From assembly GCA_913057235.1 (NCBI GenBank), contig CAJXNI010000009.1:1-64000 (forward strand): a stretch of DNA of 64,000 bases, written 5' to 3'. The notes beneath the pieces are model-generated. The model was not told the origin of the DNA. It made no database searches and saw nothing but the letters and a program-made list of their open reading frames with translations. A program made the translations under genes and the position numbers. Origin of the DNA: an uncultured Bacteroidota bacterium (GTDB taxonomy: Bacteria; Bacteroidota; Bacteroidia; Flavobacteriales; Schleiferiaceae). This document shows positions 8,797 through 18,205 of the stretch, piece by piece; the first letter of the stretch is position 1; every line of letters begins with the position of its first letter.

Positions 8797-9854
8797 CGTC
8801 TATATTTTTTTAGTGTAGTCAATATTTTATCGGCACTGTGGCCATCGCCATAAGGTTGGCCCGAAAAATCCAATGCTGTTTTTTCAAAATAATGCAATGC
8901 CTTACGCACTTCAGCCGAGTCCAAATCACACACCCGATTTACGCCCATGGCTTGCAGCTCGGTCCATTCGGTTTCAGTGCGCAAGGTAACACAGGGCTTT
9001 TTCAAATAAAAAGCATCCTTTTGCAGTCCCCCGCTATCGGTAAGCACCGCCTGACACTGATTTACATAGGCGAGCATTTCCAGGTAACCCAGCGGTTTAA
9101 TGAGGTGGATGTTGGCGGGCCACTCTTCATCGGCCACAGCCTGCCGGGTGCGCGGATGCACCGGAAAAACTAAGCTGTAATCCTGGGCTAAATCTTTAAG
9201 CAAACTCACCCAACGCTGCACCCGCTCGGGGATTAAGTTCTCTTGCCGGTGCAGGGTAACCAGCAAATAACCAGGCTCTACGGCTGATGAGTCTGGCAGT
9301 TCTAAATGGATTTGTGCCTGGGCCAATAGTAAAGCATCTAACATTAAATCGCCACAAACCTCAGCGGGTATGCCGTGACGCTCCCGGGTTAGCTGTTCCT
9401 TGGCTGCTGTGTTGGTGCAAATCTGTAAATCGGCTGCGTAATCTGCGGTTATGCGGTTAAATTCTTCGGGCATGGCTCTATTGAAACTACGTAAACCCGC
9501 CTCAATATGTGCCACTTTGAGACCTAACATTTTTCCCACCAAAGCCCCTGCCAGGGTAGAGTGGGTATCGCCAAAAATGAGTAGCCAGTCGGGCTGTTCT
9601 TTTTGAGCCACCTCAGCCAAATTACTCATCATTTGCTGTAAGCGCGCCAGAGGTTCGTTTTCTTGCAGCGTAAAATGATACTGCGCGGGAGGCAGATTCA
9701 AATCCTGAAAAAACACCTGGCTCATCTCCCAGTCGTAATGCTGACCCGTATGGCAAACTACATGTTGCCAGCTGGTCTGTTTCTGAGTAGCCGCCACTAA
9801 AGGCGCCAATTTTATAAACTGGGGCCGCGCACCCACCACAGAAAGTAACTTCAT
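8793..9854 (-). CDS. wecB: UDP-N-acetylglucosamine 2-epimerase (non-hydrolysing)
   Basis: A 353-aa GT-B fold epimerase that interconverts UDP-GlcNAc and UDP-ManNAc in the cytoplasm. VGARPQFIKLAPLV (residues 6-19), THSTLAG, HIEAGLRSFNRAMPEE, LVTLHRQEN and TDSGGLQKDAFYLKKP are all family motifs with the catalytic acids and histidine present. Length is normal. It starts 4 bases after the YfhO stop and overlaps the PIG-L gene, so the three are one unit. It would supply ManNAc units for capsule or O-antigen. Confidence 0.92.
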   Translation of the reverse strand: MKLLSVVGARPQFIKLAPLVAATQKQTSWQHVVCHTGQHYDWEMSQVFFQDLNLPPAQYHFTLQENEPLARLQQMMSNLAEVAQKEQPDWLLIFGDTHSTLAGALVGKMLGLKVAHIEAGLRSFNRAMPEEFNRITADYAADLQICTNTAAKEQLTRERHGIPAEVCGDLMLDALLLAQAQIHLELPDSSAVEPGYLLVTLHRQENLIPERVQRWVSLLKDLAQDYSLVFPVHPRTRQAVADEEWPANIHLIKPLGYLEMLAYVNQCQAVLTDSGGLQKDAFYLKKPCVTLRTETEWTELQAMGVNRVCDLDSAEVRKALHYFEKTALDFSGQPYGDGHSADKILTTLKKYRR

Positions 9855-9858
9855 AGGG

Positions 9859-12378
9859 CTAGTCTTTGGGTTCCGCCTGAGCTTTGCGTTTTTCCATCAC
9901 AAAAGCGGTGACCATTAAGCCCAGCAGTAGAATAAAGGATACCAGGCTAAGGGTGTTGGCCAAGCCAAAATCAGCATCGTAAGTCATTTCTACCGTATGG
10001 TTACCGGCCGGAATGTAGGCTGCTCTTAGCAGGTAATTGGCTTTTACTAAGGGGGCCTCTTCGCCATCTATTTTTAAGGTCCAGCCACTCGGGTAATACA
10101 CTTCTGAAAAAACAGCCAGCCCACCGGTTTGGCTTTGTGCCTGGTACACCATTTTTTCAGGGTCATAGCTCTGTAACTGAATGGTGCCCTGGCCATTGCC
10201 GAACTCTTGACTGCTGAGTTGATTCAATTCATCTTGCTCTAAAACCGCGGTAGATTTTAAATTCACCTGACCCAGCGCTTTTATTTCGGCATCGGGCGAT
10301 TCTACTTCTTTAACGCTATTTACAAACCAAGCTACACCATTACGCTGGGGGTTTTGAAGCGGTTGCCCCTGCGGATTAATGATCACGTATTTGGTATTGA
10401 GCATGTTCATCACGGGGGTTTGCCCGAATAGCTGCTGCGGTTGCGGACGCCCATTGCTGTTGCGCAGTTGATTGGAGAGTGCCTGAATTTCAGACTGCAG
10501 GTAATAATCAATCAGCTCTTGGTATTTTTTGAGTTTAATACCACTATACCCGCCAATAGACTTATGGAAGAAAGACGTGGTAGCGTCATTAAAAGGTGAT
10601 ACGGTGAGATTTAACACGCGGTAGTTCAAATCCTGGTCCTGAAGAATGGCAGCATCCGCAGCCGTCATTTTGGGACCGGCCTGACTTTCATTCACAAAGT
10701 TTTCCTGGTTCAGGTACCGCCTGTCTACCATCCATAATTCGGCCACAATCACTACCCCTAAACCGATGATAAACACCGGGGTTTTCAAGACTTTTCTGCG
10801 CCAGAGAAAAACAGCTGCGGTGGCCAGAAGCAGCAGTGCCAAAGTGCGCCCGGCATCTTGCTTAAACACCATTTTTCGAGCCGACTCTAGAGAATCAATA
10901 AACTGGTTGGACTGCGCAGGCGTAATGCCCGCTTGCGCTAACTGTTGGGGTAGAGTTTCGGCTTCACGGTCGCTTAAAAAACTATTAAACGTATCAGGTG
11001 CTACATAAGAAATAGCTGTAAATGCCAATAGCAGACCTGCCACCACGTAGAACAGCTTTTCATTACTAAACTGTTTTAGCACGGAAGTTTCGGTTAGACT
11101 TTGGGGATTTTTAATCAGCTTGTTCAAAGCCATCGCGCCCAGCAACGGCATCAATAAAGAAGGTACCACCATTATAGAAGAAACCGCTCTAAACTTGTTG
11201 TAAAGGGGCACATTCTCAATGAAAAAGTCGGTTAAACCCGAAAAGTTTTTACCCCAGCTGAGCATGGTCATAAGCACCAAACCCATGAGGATAGGTATAC
11301 GGTATTTATGCTTTAAAAAGAACATCCCGTAAAAGGCAAAGAGTACCACAATGGCACCCAAGTAGACCGGGCCGCCCACAAAAGGCTGGTCGCCAAAATA
11401 TTGAGACTGCCCGGCAATGGCTTGCCTGAAAGGCCCGTCCACCGCCTCCAGGGCTTCTGAATCTGCGCCTATTTGCCGCGATACGCCCCCCTTGTAATTG
11501 GGAATTAACCACGAAAAAGTTTCTGATTTTCCGTAACTCCAGTTGGTAATGTAGTCGGTGGTGAGCCCCTCATCGCCAGCGGTGGCATCAGCATCCTTCA
11601 GCTCTGAAGAGCCGCGGGTGCTTTGCTTGGAATAGTCCAGGGTGCGCTTCAAATAGGCGTACTGTGTGCCTACGGCTAAAAAGGCGGCCACCAGAAGCAT
11701 TAGGGTGGTTTTCACAAATGGAGCCACAGCCCCTTTTCGGATGGCAATCACCAGCTCGGCCAAACCTACAAAAAGCAGCACGAAAGCAAAGTAGTAGAAC
11801 ATTTGCGGGTGACGGGCATTCAGCTCCAGTGCGGTAAAAATGCCTAGTACGGCCGCACCCTGCCAGGGCTTTTTCTGGCGATAAGCCCATATCATTCCCG
11901 CCAAGATTCCGGGCAAATAGGCCATGGCATGAAACTTTGCATTGTGGCCAGCCTCTAAAATTATAATGAAGTAAGAAGACAAGGCGTAGGCCAAACTGCT
12001 AATTATGGCCACTCTTGCGTCAATATTCAGTGCCATCATGAGTACGTAAAAGCCGAGGCACATTAAAATGAACAGACCAATGGGCTGGCCCAGGCTTTTG
12101 GTAAAAACCATAGGGATGTAACGCACCCAATTGCCGGGGTCAATAACAGAAATACCATGATTGGGCATACCGGAGAACATTACATTGGTCCAATAAATTT
12201 GGCGCCCTTGTTCGCGGTAATCAATAATTTCAGTAGCGGAACCATTAAACTGCGTGACGTCACCCTGCTTTAAGGTTTTCCCTTGAATAGAGGGCAAGAA
12301 ATAAAGCAAGGCGGCCACCACAAAAATGCCTAATGCAATTAAAGCCGATTTAAGCGTAGCGCTGGGTAGGTAGTTCAT
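9859..12378 (-). CDS. YfhO family membrane protein
   Basis: An 839-aa protein with about 12-13 hydrophobic helices, mostly between residues 15 and 560, a periplasmic region rich in N and Q near 580-750, and a last helix near 800-825. The pattern (first periplasmic loop with DVTQFNGSATEI, later VFSEVYYPSGWTLKIDGEEAPLVKANY) is that of YfhO, a GT-C related family linked to lipid-linked sugar transfer to wall or surface polymers. It leads the YfhO-wecB-PIG-L unit. The C terminus is charged (KRKAQAEPKD). Confidence 0.88.
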   Translation of the reverse strand: MNYLPSATLKSALIALGIFVVAALLYFLPSIQGKTLKQGDVTQFNGSATEIIDYREQGRQIYWTNVMFSGMPNHGISVIDPGNWVRYIPMVFTKSLGQPIGLFILMCLGFYVLMMALNIDARVAIISSLAYALSSYFIIILEAGHNAKFHAMAYLPGILAGMIWAYRQKKPWQGAAVLGIFTALELNARHPQMFYYFAFVLLFVGLAELVIAIRKGAVAPFVKTTLMLLVAAFLAVGTQYAYLKRTLDYSKQSTRGSSELKDADATAGDEGLTTDYITNWSYGKSETFSWLIPNYKGGVSRQIGADSEALEAVDGPFRQAIAGQSQYFGDQPFVGGPVYLGAIVVLFAFYGMFFLKHKYRIPILMGLVLMTMLSWGKNFSGLTDFFIENVPLYNKFRAVSSIMVVPSLLMPLLGAMALNKLIKNPQSLTETSVLKQFSNEKLFYVVAGLLLAFTAISYVAPDTFNSFLSDREAETLPQQLAQAGITPAQSNQFIDSLESARKMVFKQDAGRTLALLLLATAAVFLWRRKVLKTPVFIIGLGVVIVAELWMVDRRYLNQENFVNESQAGPKMTAADAAILQDQDLNYRVLNLTVSPFNDATTSFFHKSIGGYSGIKLKKYQELIDYYLQSEIQALSNQLRNSNGRPQPQQLFGQTPVMNMLNTKYVIINPQGQPLQNPQRNGVAWFVNSVKEVESPDAEIKALGQVNLKSTAVLEQDELNQLSSQEFGNGQGTIQLQSYDPEKMVYQAQSQTGGLAVFSEVYYPSGWTLKIDGEEAPLVKANYLLRAAYIPAGNHTVEMTYDADFGLANTLSLVSFILLLGLMVTAFVMEKRKAQAEPKD

Positions 12379-12435
12379 TTTTAAAAATGCTGTTTAAACG
12401 CGCAAAGTATTGAAAAATATCAGAGTGAAAAGGCC

Positions 12436-12672
12436 CTAGGTTTTCTCATCATCAATTTCTTCATAATCTACGTACTCCCCCACCTGATTGCCTTTTCCGC
12501 CTTCTTTCTCAGGGTTATAGGAAATACTCACATCGCCCTCTTTTTGCTGGTACCCGCCTGTATTTTGCTCCTTAGAGCCATAGCCCTGCTTAAAAGGTTT
12601 AATCAGGTAGTTGCGCACCAAATAGGTGAGCCAATAGATGACAAAAAAAACTAAGAGAAACCTAAGAATCAT
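12436..12672 (-). CDS. DUF4834 family small membrane protein
   Basis: A 78-aa protein with one N-terminal helix (residues 3-20, FLLVFFVIYWLTYLV) and a polar, acidic tail (YVDYEEIDDE). This matches the Bacteroidota family DUF4834, whose role is unknown. Its ATG shares one base with the carB stop, so it is translated with carB. Confidence 0.75.
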   Translation of the reverse strand: MILRFLLVFFVIYWLTYLVRNYLIKPFKQGYGSKEQNTGGYQQKEGDVSISYNPEKEGGKGNQVGEYVDYEEIDDEKT

Positions 12673-15521
12673 TATTTACTTAAATACAAGTTCCGTTCTG
12701 CGTAAATTTTCTTGAACACCGGATCGCGCAAATTATCAATGAAATAAATTTTTTCACCGGTACTTTTCATTTCTGGCCCCAGCGCCTTGTTTACGTTGTG
12801 AAATTTATTAAAACTAAATACTGGCTGCTTAATTGCCCAGCCCTTACGTTTGGGATTAAATTTAAAGTCTTTCACTTTCTTTTCACCCAACATCACCTTG
12901 GTGGCAAAGTTTACGTAAGGCTCATCATAGGCCTTAGCAATAAAAGGCACGGTACGAGAAGCCCTTGGGTTCGCTTCAATAATGTAAACCTTGTCATCTT
13001 TAACCGCAAACTGAATGTTAATTAAGCCTTTGGTCTGCAGTGCCAAAGCAATAGTGCGCGTGTGGTCCTCGATTTGCTGAATCACTAAATCACCCAAATT
13101 AAAAGGCGGTAAGGTGGCATTGCTATCACCCGAGTGAATTCCACAAGGCTCTACGTGCTCCATAATACCCATGATGTACACATCTTCGCCATCACAAATG
13201 GCATCGGCTTCAGCCTCTATGGCGCCTTCCAGGTAATGGTCTAAAAGTACACGGTTACCCGGAATACTCTTGAAGAGGTTTACCACATGGTGCTCCAATT
13301 CGTCTTGGTTAATGACGATTTTCATGCCCTGGCCACCCAATACGTAAGAAGGTCTTACCAAAATGGGGAAGCCTAGTTTTTCCGCTAGTTCTCGCGCCTC
13401 ATCGGCATTGGTAATTACGCCAAACTCTGGAAAGGGAACATTATTCTCACGCAGCAGCTCACTAAAGCGGCCTCGGTCTTCCGCTAAATCCAGCGCTTTG
13501 TAGCTGGTGCCTACAATGGGAATATTGTAACGGTCTAATTTTTCCGCTAGTTTCAAGGCTGTTTGGCCGCCCAGTTGAACAATTACGCCATCGGGTTTTT
13601 CATGGAGGATGATGTCGTAAATATGCTCCCAAAAAACCGGTTCAAAATAGAGTTTATCGGCTGTGTCAAAATCGGTGGAAACCGTTTCAGGATTACAGTT
13701 AATCATGATGGTTTCATAGCCACATTCTTTAGCGGCTAACACCCCGTGCACGCAGCAGTAGTCGAACTCTATGCCCTGCCCAATACGGTTAGGACCACTA
13801 CCTAAAACAATGATCTTCTTTTTATCACTGCGCTCACTTTCGTTTTCAGCAAAAGTTTCACCATTGGGTAGTTGCACGGGCTCTTCAAAGGTGGAGTAGA
13901 AATAAGGAGTAATTGCCTCAAACTCAGCCGCGCAGGTATCTACTAATTTCCACACCCGCTGTATACCTTGCTCGGTGCGCTTGGTGTGCACCTCGCTTTC
14001 CAGCCGCCCAAGCATGTGGGCTATTTGCCGATCTGCAAAACCTTTCATTTTGGCCTCTCGCATTAATTCGGCCGGCAGGCTTTCTAAGGTGTGCTTTTCA
14101 ATTTCAGATTGAATTTGCACCAGCTCCTGAATCTGATGCAAAAACCACATATCTATTTTGGTGATCTCATGAATACGCCTCAAGGGTATGCCCAACTGCA
14201 TGGCGTCATAAATCATGAAAACCCGATTCCAGCTGGCTTTTTCCAATGATTCCAGCACCAGATTTTGATCGGTTTCACCTTTACCATCGGCTCCCAAGCC
14301 ATTACGTTTTACCTCCAGACTTTGGGCGGCTTTGTGCAGAGCCTCCTGAAACGAACGGCCAATGCCCATAACCTCACCTACCGATTTCATTTGCAGCCCT
14401 AGTCTGCGATCTGCGCCTTCAAATTTGTCAAAATTCCAGCGCGGTATTTTTACAATCACGTAATCCAGGGTAGGCTCAAAATAAGCTGAAGTAGATTTAG
14501 TGATTTGATTGTCTAACTCGGTGAGATGGTAGCCAATGGCCAGCTTAGCGGCAATTTTAGCAATGGGGTACCCGGTAGCTTTGGAGGCTAAAGCCGAAGA
14601 GCGCGATACCCGAGGGTTAATCTCAATGGCAATGATGTCTTCATTCTCATCGGGGCTTACCGCAAACTGCACATTGCAACCTCCGGCAAAATTCCCAATA
14701 GAACGCATCATGTGAATGGCCATGTCACGCATTTTTTGGTAGGCCGTATCTGAAAGGGTCATGGCCGGGGCCACCGTAATGGAGTCTCCGGTGTGAATAC
14801 CCATGGGATCCATATTCTCAATAGAGCAAATGATAATCACATTGTCATTGGCATCCCGTAAAAGTTCTAGCTCGTACTCCTTCCACCCTAGTAAAGCCTT
14901 GTCTATCAACACCTCATGAATAGGCGATGCTTCCAAACCACGGGAAAGCGAAGCGTCAAACTCCTCGGCTGTAAACACAAAAGTAGCTCCGCTACCACCC
15001 AGGGTAAAAGATGGCCTGATGCAAAGGGGGAAGCCAAATTTCTGGGCTATTTCCTTTCCTTTCAAATAAGAGGTTGCGGTCTCGGCCGGAGCCACAGGTA
15101 CGTTTATACGCCCCATGAGCTGCTTAAATTCTTCGCGGTTTTCAGTGATGTTAATTGCATCAATGTCTACTCCAATAATGCGCACACCGTATTCTTCCCA
15201 AAGGCCATCTTTATCGGCTTCAATACAAAGGTTTAAAGCCGTTTGGCCGCCCATGGTGGGTAACACCGCGTCTATGTTTTGCTCTTTTAAAATTTCTTCA
15301 AGCGAGGCCACTTCCAGAGGTTTCAGGTACACGTGATCGGCAACCACTTTATCCGTCATAATGGTAGCCGGATTGCTGTTGATGAGTGAAACCTCAATAC
15401 CTTCTTCCCGCAGAGAGCGAGCCGCTTGCGAACCCGAATAATCAAATTCACAGGCCTGACCAATTACAATAGGGCCACTGCCAATAATTAAAATGTGCTG
15501 GATGGAATTATCTTTGGGCAT
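12672..15521 (-). CDS. carB: Carbamoyl-phosphate synthase large subunit
   Basis: A 949-aa protein making carbamoyl phosphate for pyrimidine and arginine synthesis with the glutaminase CarA, which is not in the window. Two ATP-grasp halves are plain: residues ~1-400 (IIGSGPIVIGQACEFDYSG, GGSGATFVF, EINPRVSRSSALASKATGYP) and ~555-930 (VLGSGPNRIGQGIEFDYC, GGQGMKIV, EANPRASRTVPF). It ends soon after MKSTGEKIYFIDNL, so the C-terminal MGS-like allosteric domain of the ~1075-aa E. coli enzyme is missing. Such short forms are, to my knowledge, usual in Bacteroidota. Confidence 0.95.
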   Translation of the reverse strand: MPKDNSIQHILIIGSGPIVIGQACEFDYSGSQAARSLREEGIEVSLINSNPATIMTDKVVADHVYLKPLEVASLEEILKEQNIDAVLPTMGGQTALNLCIEADKDGLWEEYGVRIIGVDIDAINITENREEFKQLMGRINVPVAPAETATSYLKGKEIAQKFGFPLCIRPSFTLGGSGATFVFTAEEFDASLSRGLEASPIHEVLIDKALLGWKEYELELLRDANDNVIIICSIENMDPMGIHTGDSITVAPAMTLSDTAYQKMRDMAIHMMRSIGNFAGGCNVQFAVSPDENEDIIAIEINPRVSRSSALASKATGYPIAKIAAKLAIGYHLTELDNQITKSTSAYFEPTLDYVIVKIPRWNFDKFEGADRRLGLQMKSVGEVMGIGRSFQEALHKAAQSLEVKRNGLGADGKGETDQNLVLESLEKASWNRVFMIYDAMQLGIPLRRIHEITKIDMWFLHQIQELVQIQSEIEKHTLESLPAELMREAKMKGFADRQIAHMLGRLESEVHTKRTEQGIQRVWKLVDTCAAEFEAITPYFYSTFEEPVQLPNGETFAENESERSDKKKIIVLGSGPNRIGQGIEFDYCCVHGVLAAKECGYETIMINCNPETVSTDFDTADKLYFEPVFWEHIYDIILHEKPDGVIVQLGGQTALKLAEKLDRYNIPIVGTSYKALDLAEDRGRFSELLRENNVPFPEFGVITNADEARELAEKLGFPILVRPSYVLGGQGMKIVINQDELEHHVVNLFKSIPGNRVLLDHYLEGAIEAEADAICDGEDVYIMGIMEHVEPCGIHSGDSNATLPPFNLGDLVIQQIEDHTRTIALALQTKGLINIQFAVKDDKVYIIEANPRASRTVPFIAKAYDEPYVNFATKVMLGEKKVKDFKFNPKRKGWAIKQPVFSFNKFHNVNKALGPEMKSTGEKIYFIDNLRDPVFKKIYAERNLYLSK

Positions 15522-15583
15522 AATGGGTGCTTAAAGTTGGGCACAAGGCGTGCGCTGCTGGTTTACAAAATAAAACAATTGGG

Positions 15584-15615
15584 CAAAAAAAAGGTGCTGC
15601 CTGCGGCAACACCTT
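15584..15615 (-). terminator. Terminator after rpmH
   Basis: A hairpin at 15591-15615 (AAGGTG with CACCTT, TGCC with GGCA) is followed on the minus strand by a run of T. It lies 31 bases past the rpmH stop. Confidence 0.75.
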
Positions 15616-15645
15616 GGAAATATTATACTATGGATAAAAGCATTT

Positions 15646-15804
15646 TTAGGCTTTGTGAGTGCCTTCGCTGGAAACGCTTAATTTTTTGCGGCCCTTGGCT
15701 CTGCGTGAAGCCAATACTTTACGGCCGTTAGCGCTAGCCATTCTCTCACGGAAACCGTGCTTGTTCTTTCTTTTGCGTTTTGAAGGCTGATACGTACGTT
15801 TCAT
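15646..15804 (-). CDS. rpmH: 50S ribosomal protein L34
   Basis: A 52-aa, very basic protein that starts [18 protein letters not shown] and continues [19 protein letters not shown], the L34 signature. It binds 23S rRNA in the large subunit. The eight-residue tail after KKLSVSS is slightly longer than in E. coli. It has its own promoter at 15850-15878 and a hairpin terminator, so it appears to be a single-gene unit upstream of carB. Confidence 0.97.
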   Translation of the reverse strand: MKRTYQPSKRKRKNKHGFRERMASANGRKVLASRRAKGRKKLSVSSEGTHKA

Positions 15805-15849
15805 AATGCGTTATTTTTAAGCGGTATGCTGTCTCTCAAAATTGGTCGG

Positions 15850-15878
15850 CAAATATACAGCATTTTTTGGGAGGCAAA
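15850..15878 (-). promoter_or_regulatory. Promoter of rpmH
   Basis: On the minus strand TTTG (15875-15878), 17 bases, then TATATTTG (15850-15857), a perfect -7 box, 45 bases before the ATG. Confidence 0.7.
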
Positions 15879-15919
15879 AGCCTTAGATGAAAAAAATGTA
15901 AAGGCTTTGGCCAACTAGC

Positions 15920-16822
15920 CTATTGTACCCGTAACTGTTTATCTACCAGTGCCAAACCTTCTTTAAAGCTGTGCGGCTGGTATCCTAATTCTTTCTGGGC
16001 TTTGGCAATTATAAAACCGGTTTTAGGCGGGCGTTTAGCAGGCTGACTTAAAGTATTGGAGCTAACCGCTGAAATTAGACTTTTATCTAAATCCCAAAAA
16101 TCGGCTACGGCCCAAACCAACTCTATAATACTCATAAAGTCTTTTCCCGAAATATTGTAAATGCCCTGCGCCTTTTGCTTGGCGGCCAAAATGCAGCCAT
16201 CGGCCAGGTCTTCAGCCAGGGTTGGAGACCTAAACTGATCATCTACCACATTAATTTTTTGCTCTTTTTCCAGTGCTCCTTTGGCCCAAAGAACAATATT
16301 GCTGCGGCTCATCGCTTCGGCTACTCCGTATACTAACACCGTACGTAAAATGGCAAATGAAATATCGCTTTCGCGGATGATTTGCTCGCCTTTGAGTTTG
16401 CTTTCTCCGTAGTAGCTGAGTGGCTTGGCCTCGTTTTCCTCTTTGTAGGGGCCGTTTTCGCCATCAAAAATAAAGTCTGTGCTAAGGTGCACCAAGTGAA
16501 TGTTGTTCGCCTGGCAAGCCTGCACTAAAAACCGTACCGCATCAATATTCAATTTGTCGCAGCCCTCCTTGTCGCTTTCACAGGCATCTACATTGGTCAT
16601 AGCTGCAGTGTTTATAACAACCTCAGGTGCATATTCAGCCAGTACCTTTTTCACCTCTTGTTCTTGGGTAATATCTAAAGAGGCGTAGGTGTAGCCCGTG
16701 TGATCCTGCAATCTGTTGTGGCCTCTGGCGGTGGCAATTAATTCTACGGCTTCATCAGCTTTAAGCTTATGAACCAGTTTTTGCCCTAAAAGACCGTTAG
16801 AGCCGGTGACCAAAATTTTCAT
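15920..16822 (-). CDS. RmlD-like SDR sugar-nucleotide reductase
   Basis: A 300-aa extended short-chain dehydrogenase. The NAD(P) loop is VTGSNGLLGQKL (residues 5-16); NTAAMTNVDACE, HLSTDFIFDGENGPYKEE and the catalytic YGESK follow in the order seen in dTDP-4-dehydrorhamnose reductase (RmlD). No rmlA, B or C gene is nearby, so the exact substrate is unproved. It overlaps the K+ channel gene by 4 bases, an unexpected operon partner. Confidence 0.83.
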   Translation of the reverse strand: MKILVTGSNGLLGQKLVHKLKADEAVELIATARGHNRLQDHTGYTYASLDITQEQEVKKVLAEYAPEVVINTAAMTNVDACESDKEGCDKLNIDAVRFLVQACQANNIHLVHLSTDFIFDGENGPYKEENEAKPLSYYGESKLKGEQIIRESDISFAILRTVLVYGVAEAMSRSNIVLWAKGALEKEQKINVVDDQFRSPTLAEDLADGCILAAKQKAQGIYNISGKDFMSIIELVWAVADFWDLDKSLISAVSSNTLSQPAKRPPKTGFIIAKAQKELGYQPHSFKEGLALVDKQLRVQ

Positions 16823-17856
16823 GTAGTAAAGTCTTTTTTATGGTTTTTGAGATGTGCGTTCAATTTTTTGATTTGCCCGGTATTGCCTAAAACAAAGAGT
16901 TGAGACTGGGGCTGAAGTTTGTGTTGCCCCCCGGGATTAATCAGGTACTTGCCATCGGGATTTTTGAGGCCTATAACGGTACAGCCCGTCTTTTCGCGTA
17001 TGTTCAAGTCATTCAAAGTAAGGGCCTCTGCGCTGTCACTAAAATCACTAATTTGAACCTCTTCCAAGTTGGTTTCTGAGCTGCCTTCTACTGATATGTG
17101 GCTTAAAAATTCTACAATGTCCAGGCTCTTTACCAGCGATGCCATGTGCGCTCCTCCTACTGCCTCGGGCATCACTACTGCATCTGCACCAGCCGACCGT
17201 AGTTTTTTCTCAGTGCTGTGGTTAGAAGCCCGGCTCACTAAACGGATTTTTGAATTGACTGCCCGTGCGGTAATCACCACAAAAAGATTATCAGCATCTT
17301 TGCTAAGGGTGGTAATTAGGGCTTTCGCCCGATGCACACCGGCCTGTTCTAAAACCTCATCAGTAGTGGCATCACCGCTTACGTATAAAAAGTCTTCGCC
17401 CTTGAGGTATTTTTCAATGGTGGCTTGTTTGTTTTCAATCACTACCACATCCAGGCCATAAGCTTGAAGACGCTCCATGGCTCTGCGACCGTTTCGGCCA
17501 AAGCCACAAATGATGGCGTGATTTTCTAAGTTGTTGAGTTTTTTCTCCAATTTGCGGTTTTTTAAGTAGCGGCCTAACTCTCCTGAAAATACAGATTGCG
17601 CCAACAGCGAAAAACCGTAGGCGAAAATACCAAAACTGCTTATGATAAGGAAAGCGGTAAACAATTGCCCCGATTCTGAGAGCGGCCTTACCTCGCCATA
17701 GCCCACGGTGCTTAAGGTGATTACCGTCATATAAAAGGCTTCGAGCAAGCTGTAGCTTTCAAAAAACATATAACCCGCCACTCCAAAAGCGAGGATTACA
17801 CCTAAGGCAATTAAAGCTACGTAGAGCTTTCTAAGAGTTATGGAAATATTTTCCAA
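16819..17856 (-). CDS. Potassium channel with RCK (TrkA-N) domain
   Basis: A 345-aa MthK/Kch-type channel subunit. Two helices (residues ~12-32 and ~70-95) flank a pore loop with the filter TVGYGE in VITLSTVGYGEVRP. The RCK domain begins HAIICGFGRNGRRAM near residue 113 and is followed by a TrkA-C part near 260-340. It would pass K+ across the inner membrane, gated by nucleotide or ion binding. The gene lies 5 bases after the PspC gene and overlaps the SDR gene. Confidence 0.9.
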   Translation of the reverse strand: MENISITLRKLYVALIALGVILAFGVAGYMFFESYSLLEAFYMTVITLSTVGYGEVRPLSESGQLFTAFLIISSFGIFAYGFSLLAQSVFSGELGRYLKNRKLEKKLNNLENHAIICGFGRNGRRAMERLQAYGLDVVVIENKQATIEKYLKGEDFLYVSGDATTDEVLEQAGVHRAKALITTLSKDADNLFVVITARAVNSKIRLVSRASNHSTEKKLRSAGADAVVMPEAVGGAHMASLVKSLDIVEFLSHISVEGSSETNLEEVQISDFSDSAEALTLNDLNIREKTGCTVIGLKNPDGKYLINPGGQHKLQPQSQLFVLGNTGQIKKLNAHLKNHKKDFTT

Positions 17857-17861
17857 GCGGC

Positions 17862-18080
17862 TTAAATATCTAACACCGAGCGTTTACGGCTATTCATATG
17901 ATCTTTAATACTGAGCCAAAAAGCCGCAAAAAAATAAATCAGCACCGGGGAACCAAAGGTTAAAAATGAAATGTAAATGAAATACTTACGAACTACTCCC
18001 GGGGCAATGCCCATGCGCTCTCCAGAGCGGCTGCACACCTCAAAACCGCGATGCTCTAAATAGTTTCTTAGTCTTTCCAT
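17862..18080 (-). CDS. PspC domain protein
   Basis: A 72-aa protein with a small cytoplasmic part (CSRSGERMGIAPGVVRKYFIY) and one to two helices (FLTFGSPVLIYFFAAFWLSI), the layout of the PspC domain of envelope-stress proteins. It is the first gene of the PspC-channel-SDR operon. No other phage-shock genes are present, so a stress role is inferred only from the domain. Confidence 0.8.
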   Translation of the reverse strand: MERLRNYLEHRGFEVCSRSGERMGIAPGVVRKYFIYISFLTFGSPVLIYFFAAFWLSIKDHMNSRKRSVLDI

Positions 18081-18205
18081 TTTATTTGGTTTATTATAGA
18101 TCTAAGTTAGCCTAATTAATACTAACTAAAAGCCGTTAATGGGCTTTGACCTAAGAGTCTCCTTTTTTGGCGCGAAAAGCTAGGCCAAAAGACCTAAATT
18201 AACAG

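Noticed and set aside
12391-12400. TGTTTAAACG near the YfhO gene as a third MarR site
   Set aside because: Only half of the palindrome is kept and the sequence is AT-rich; too weak to call.
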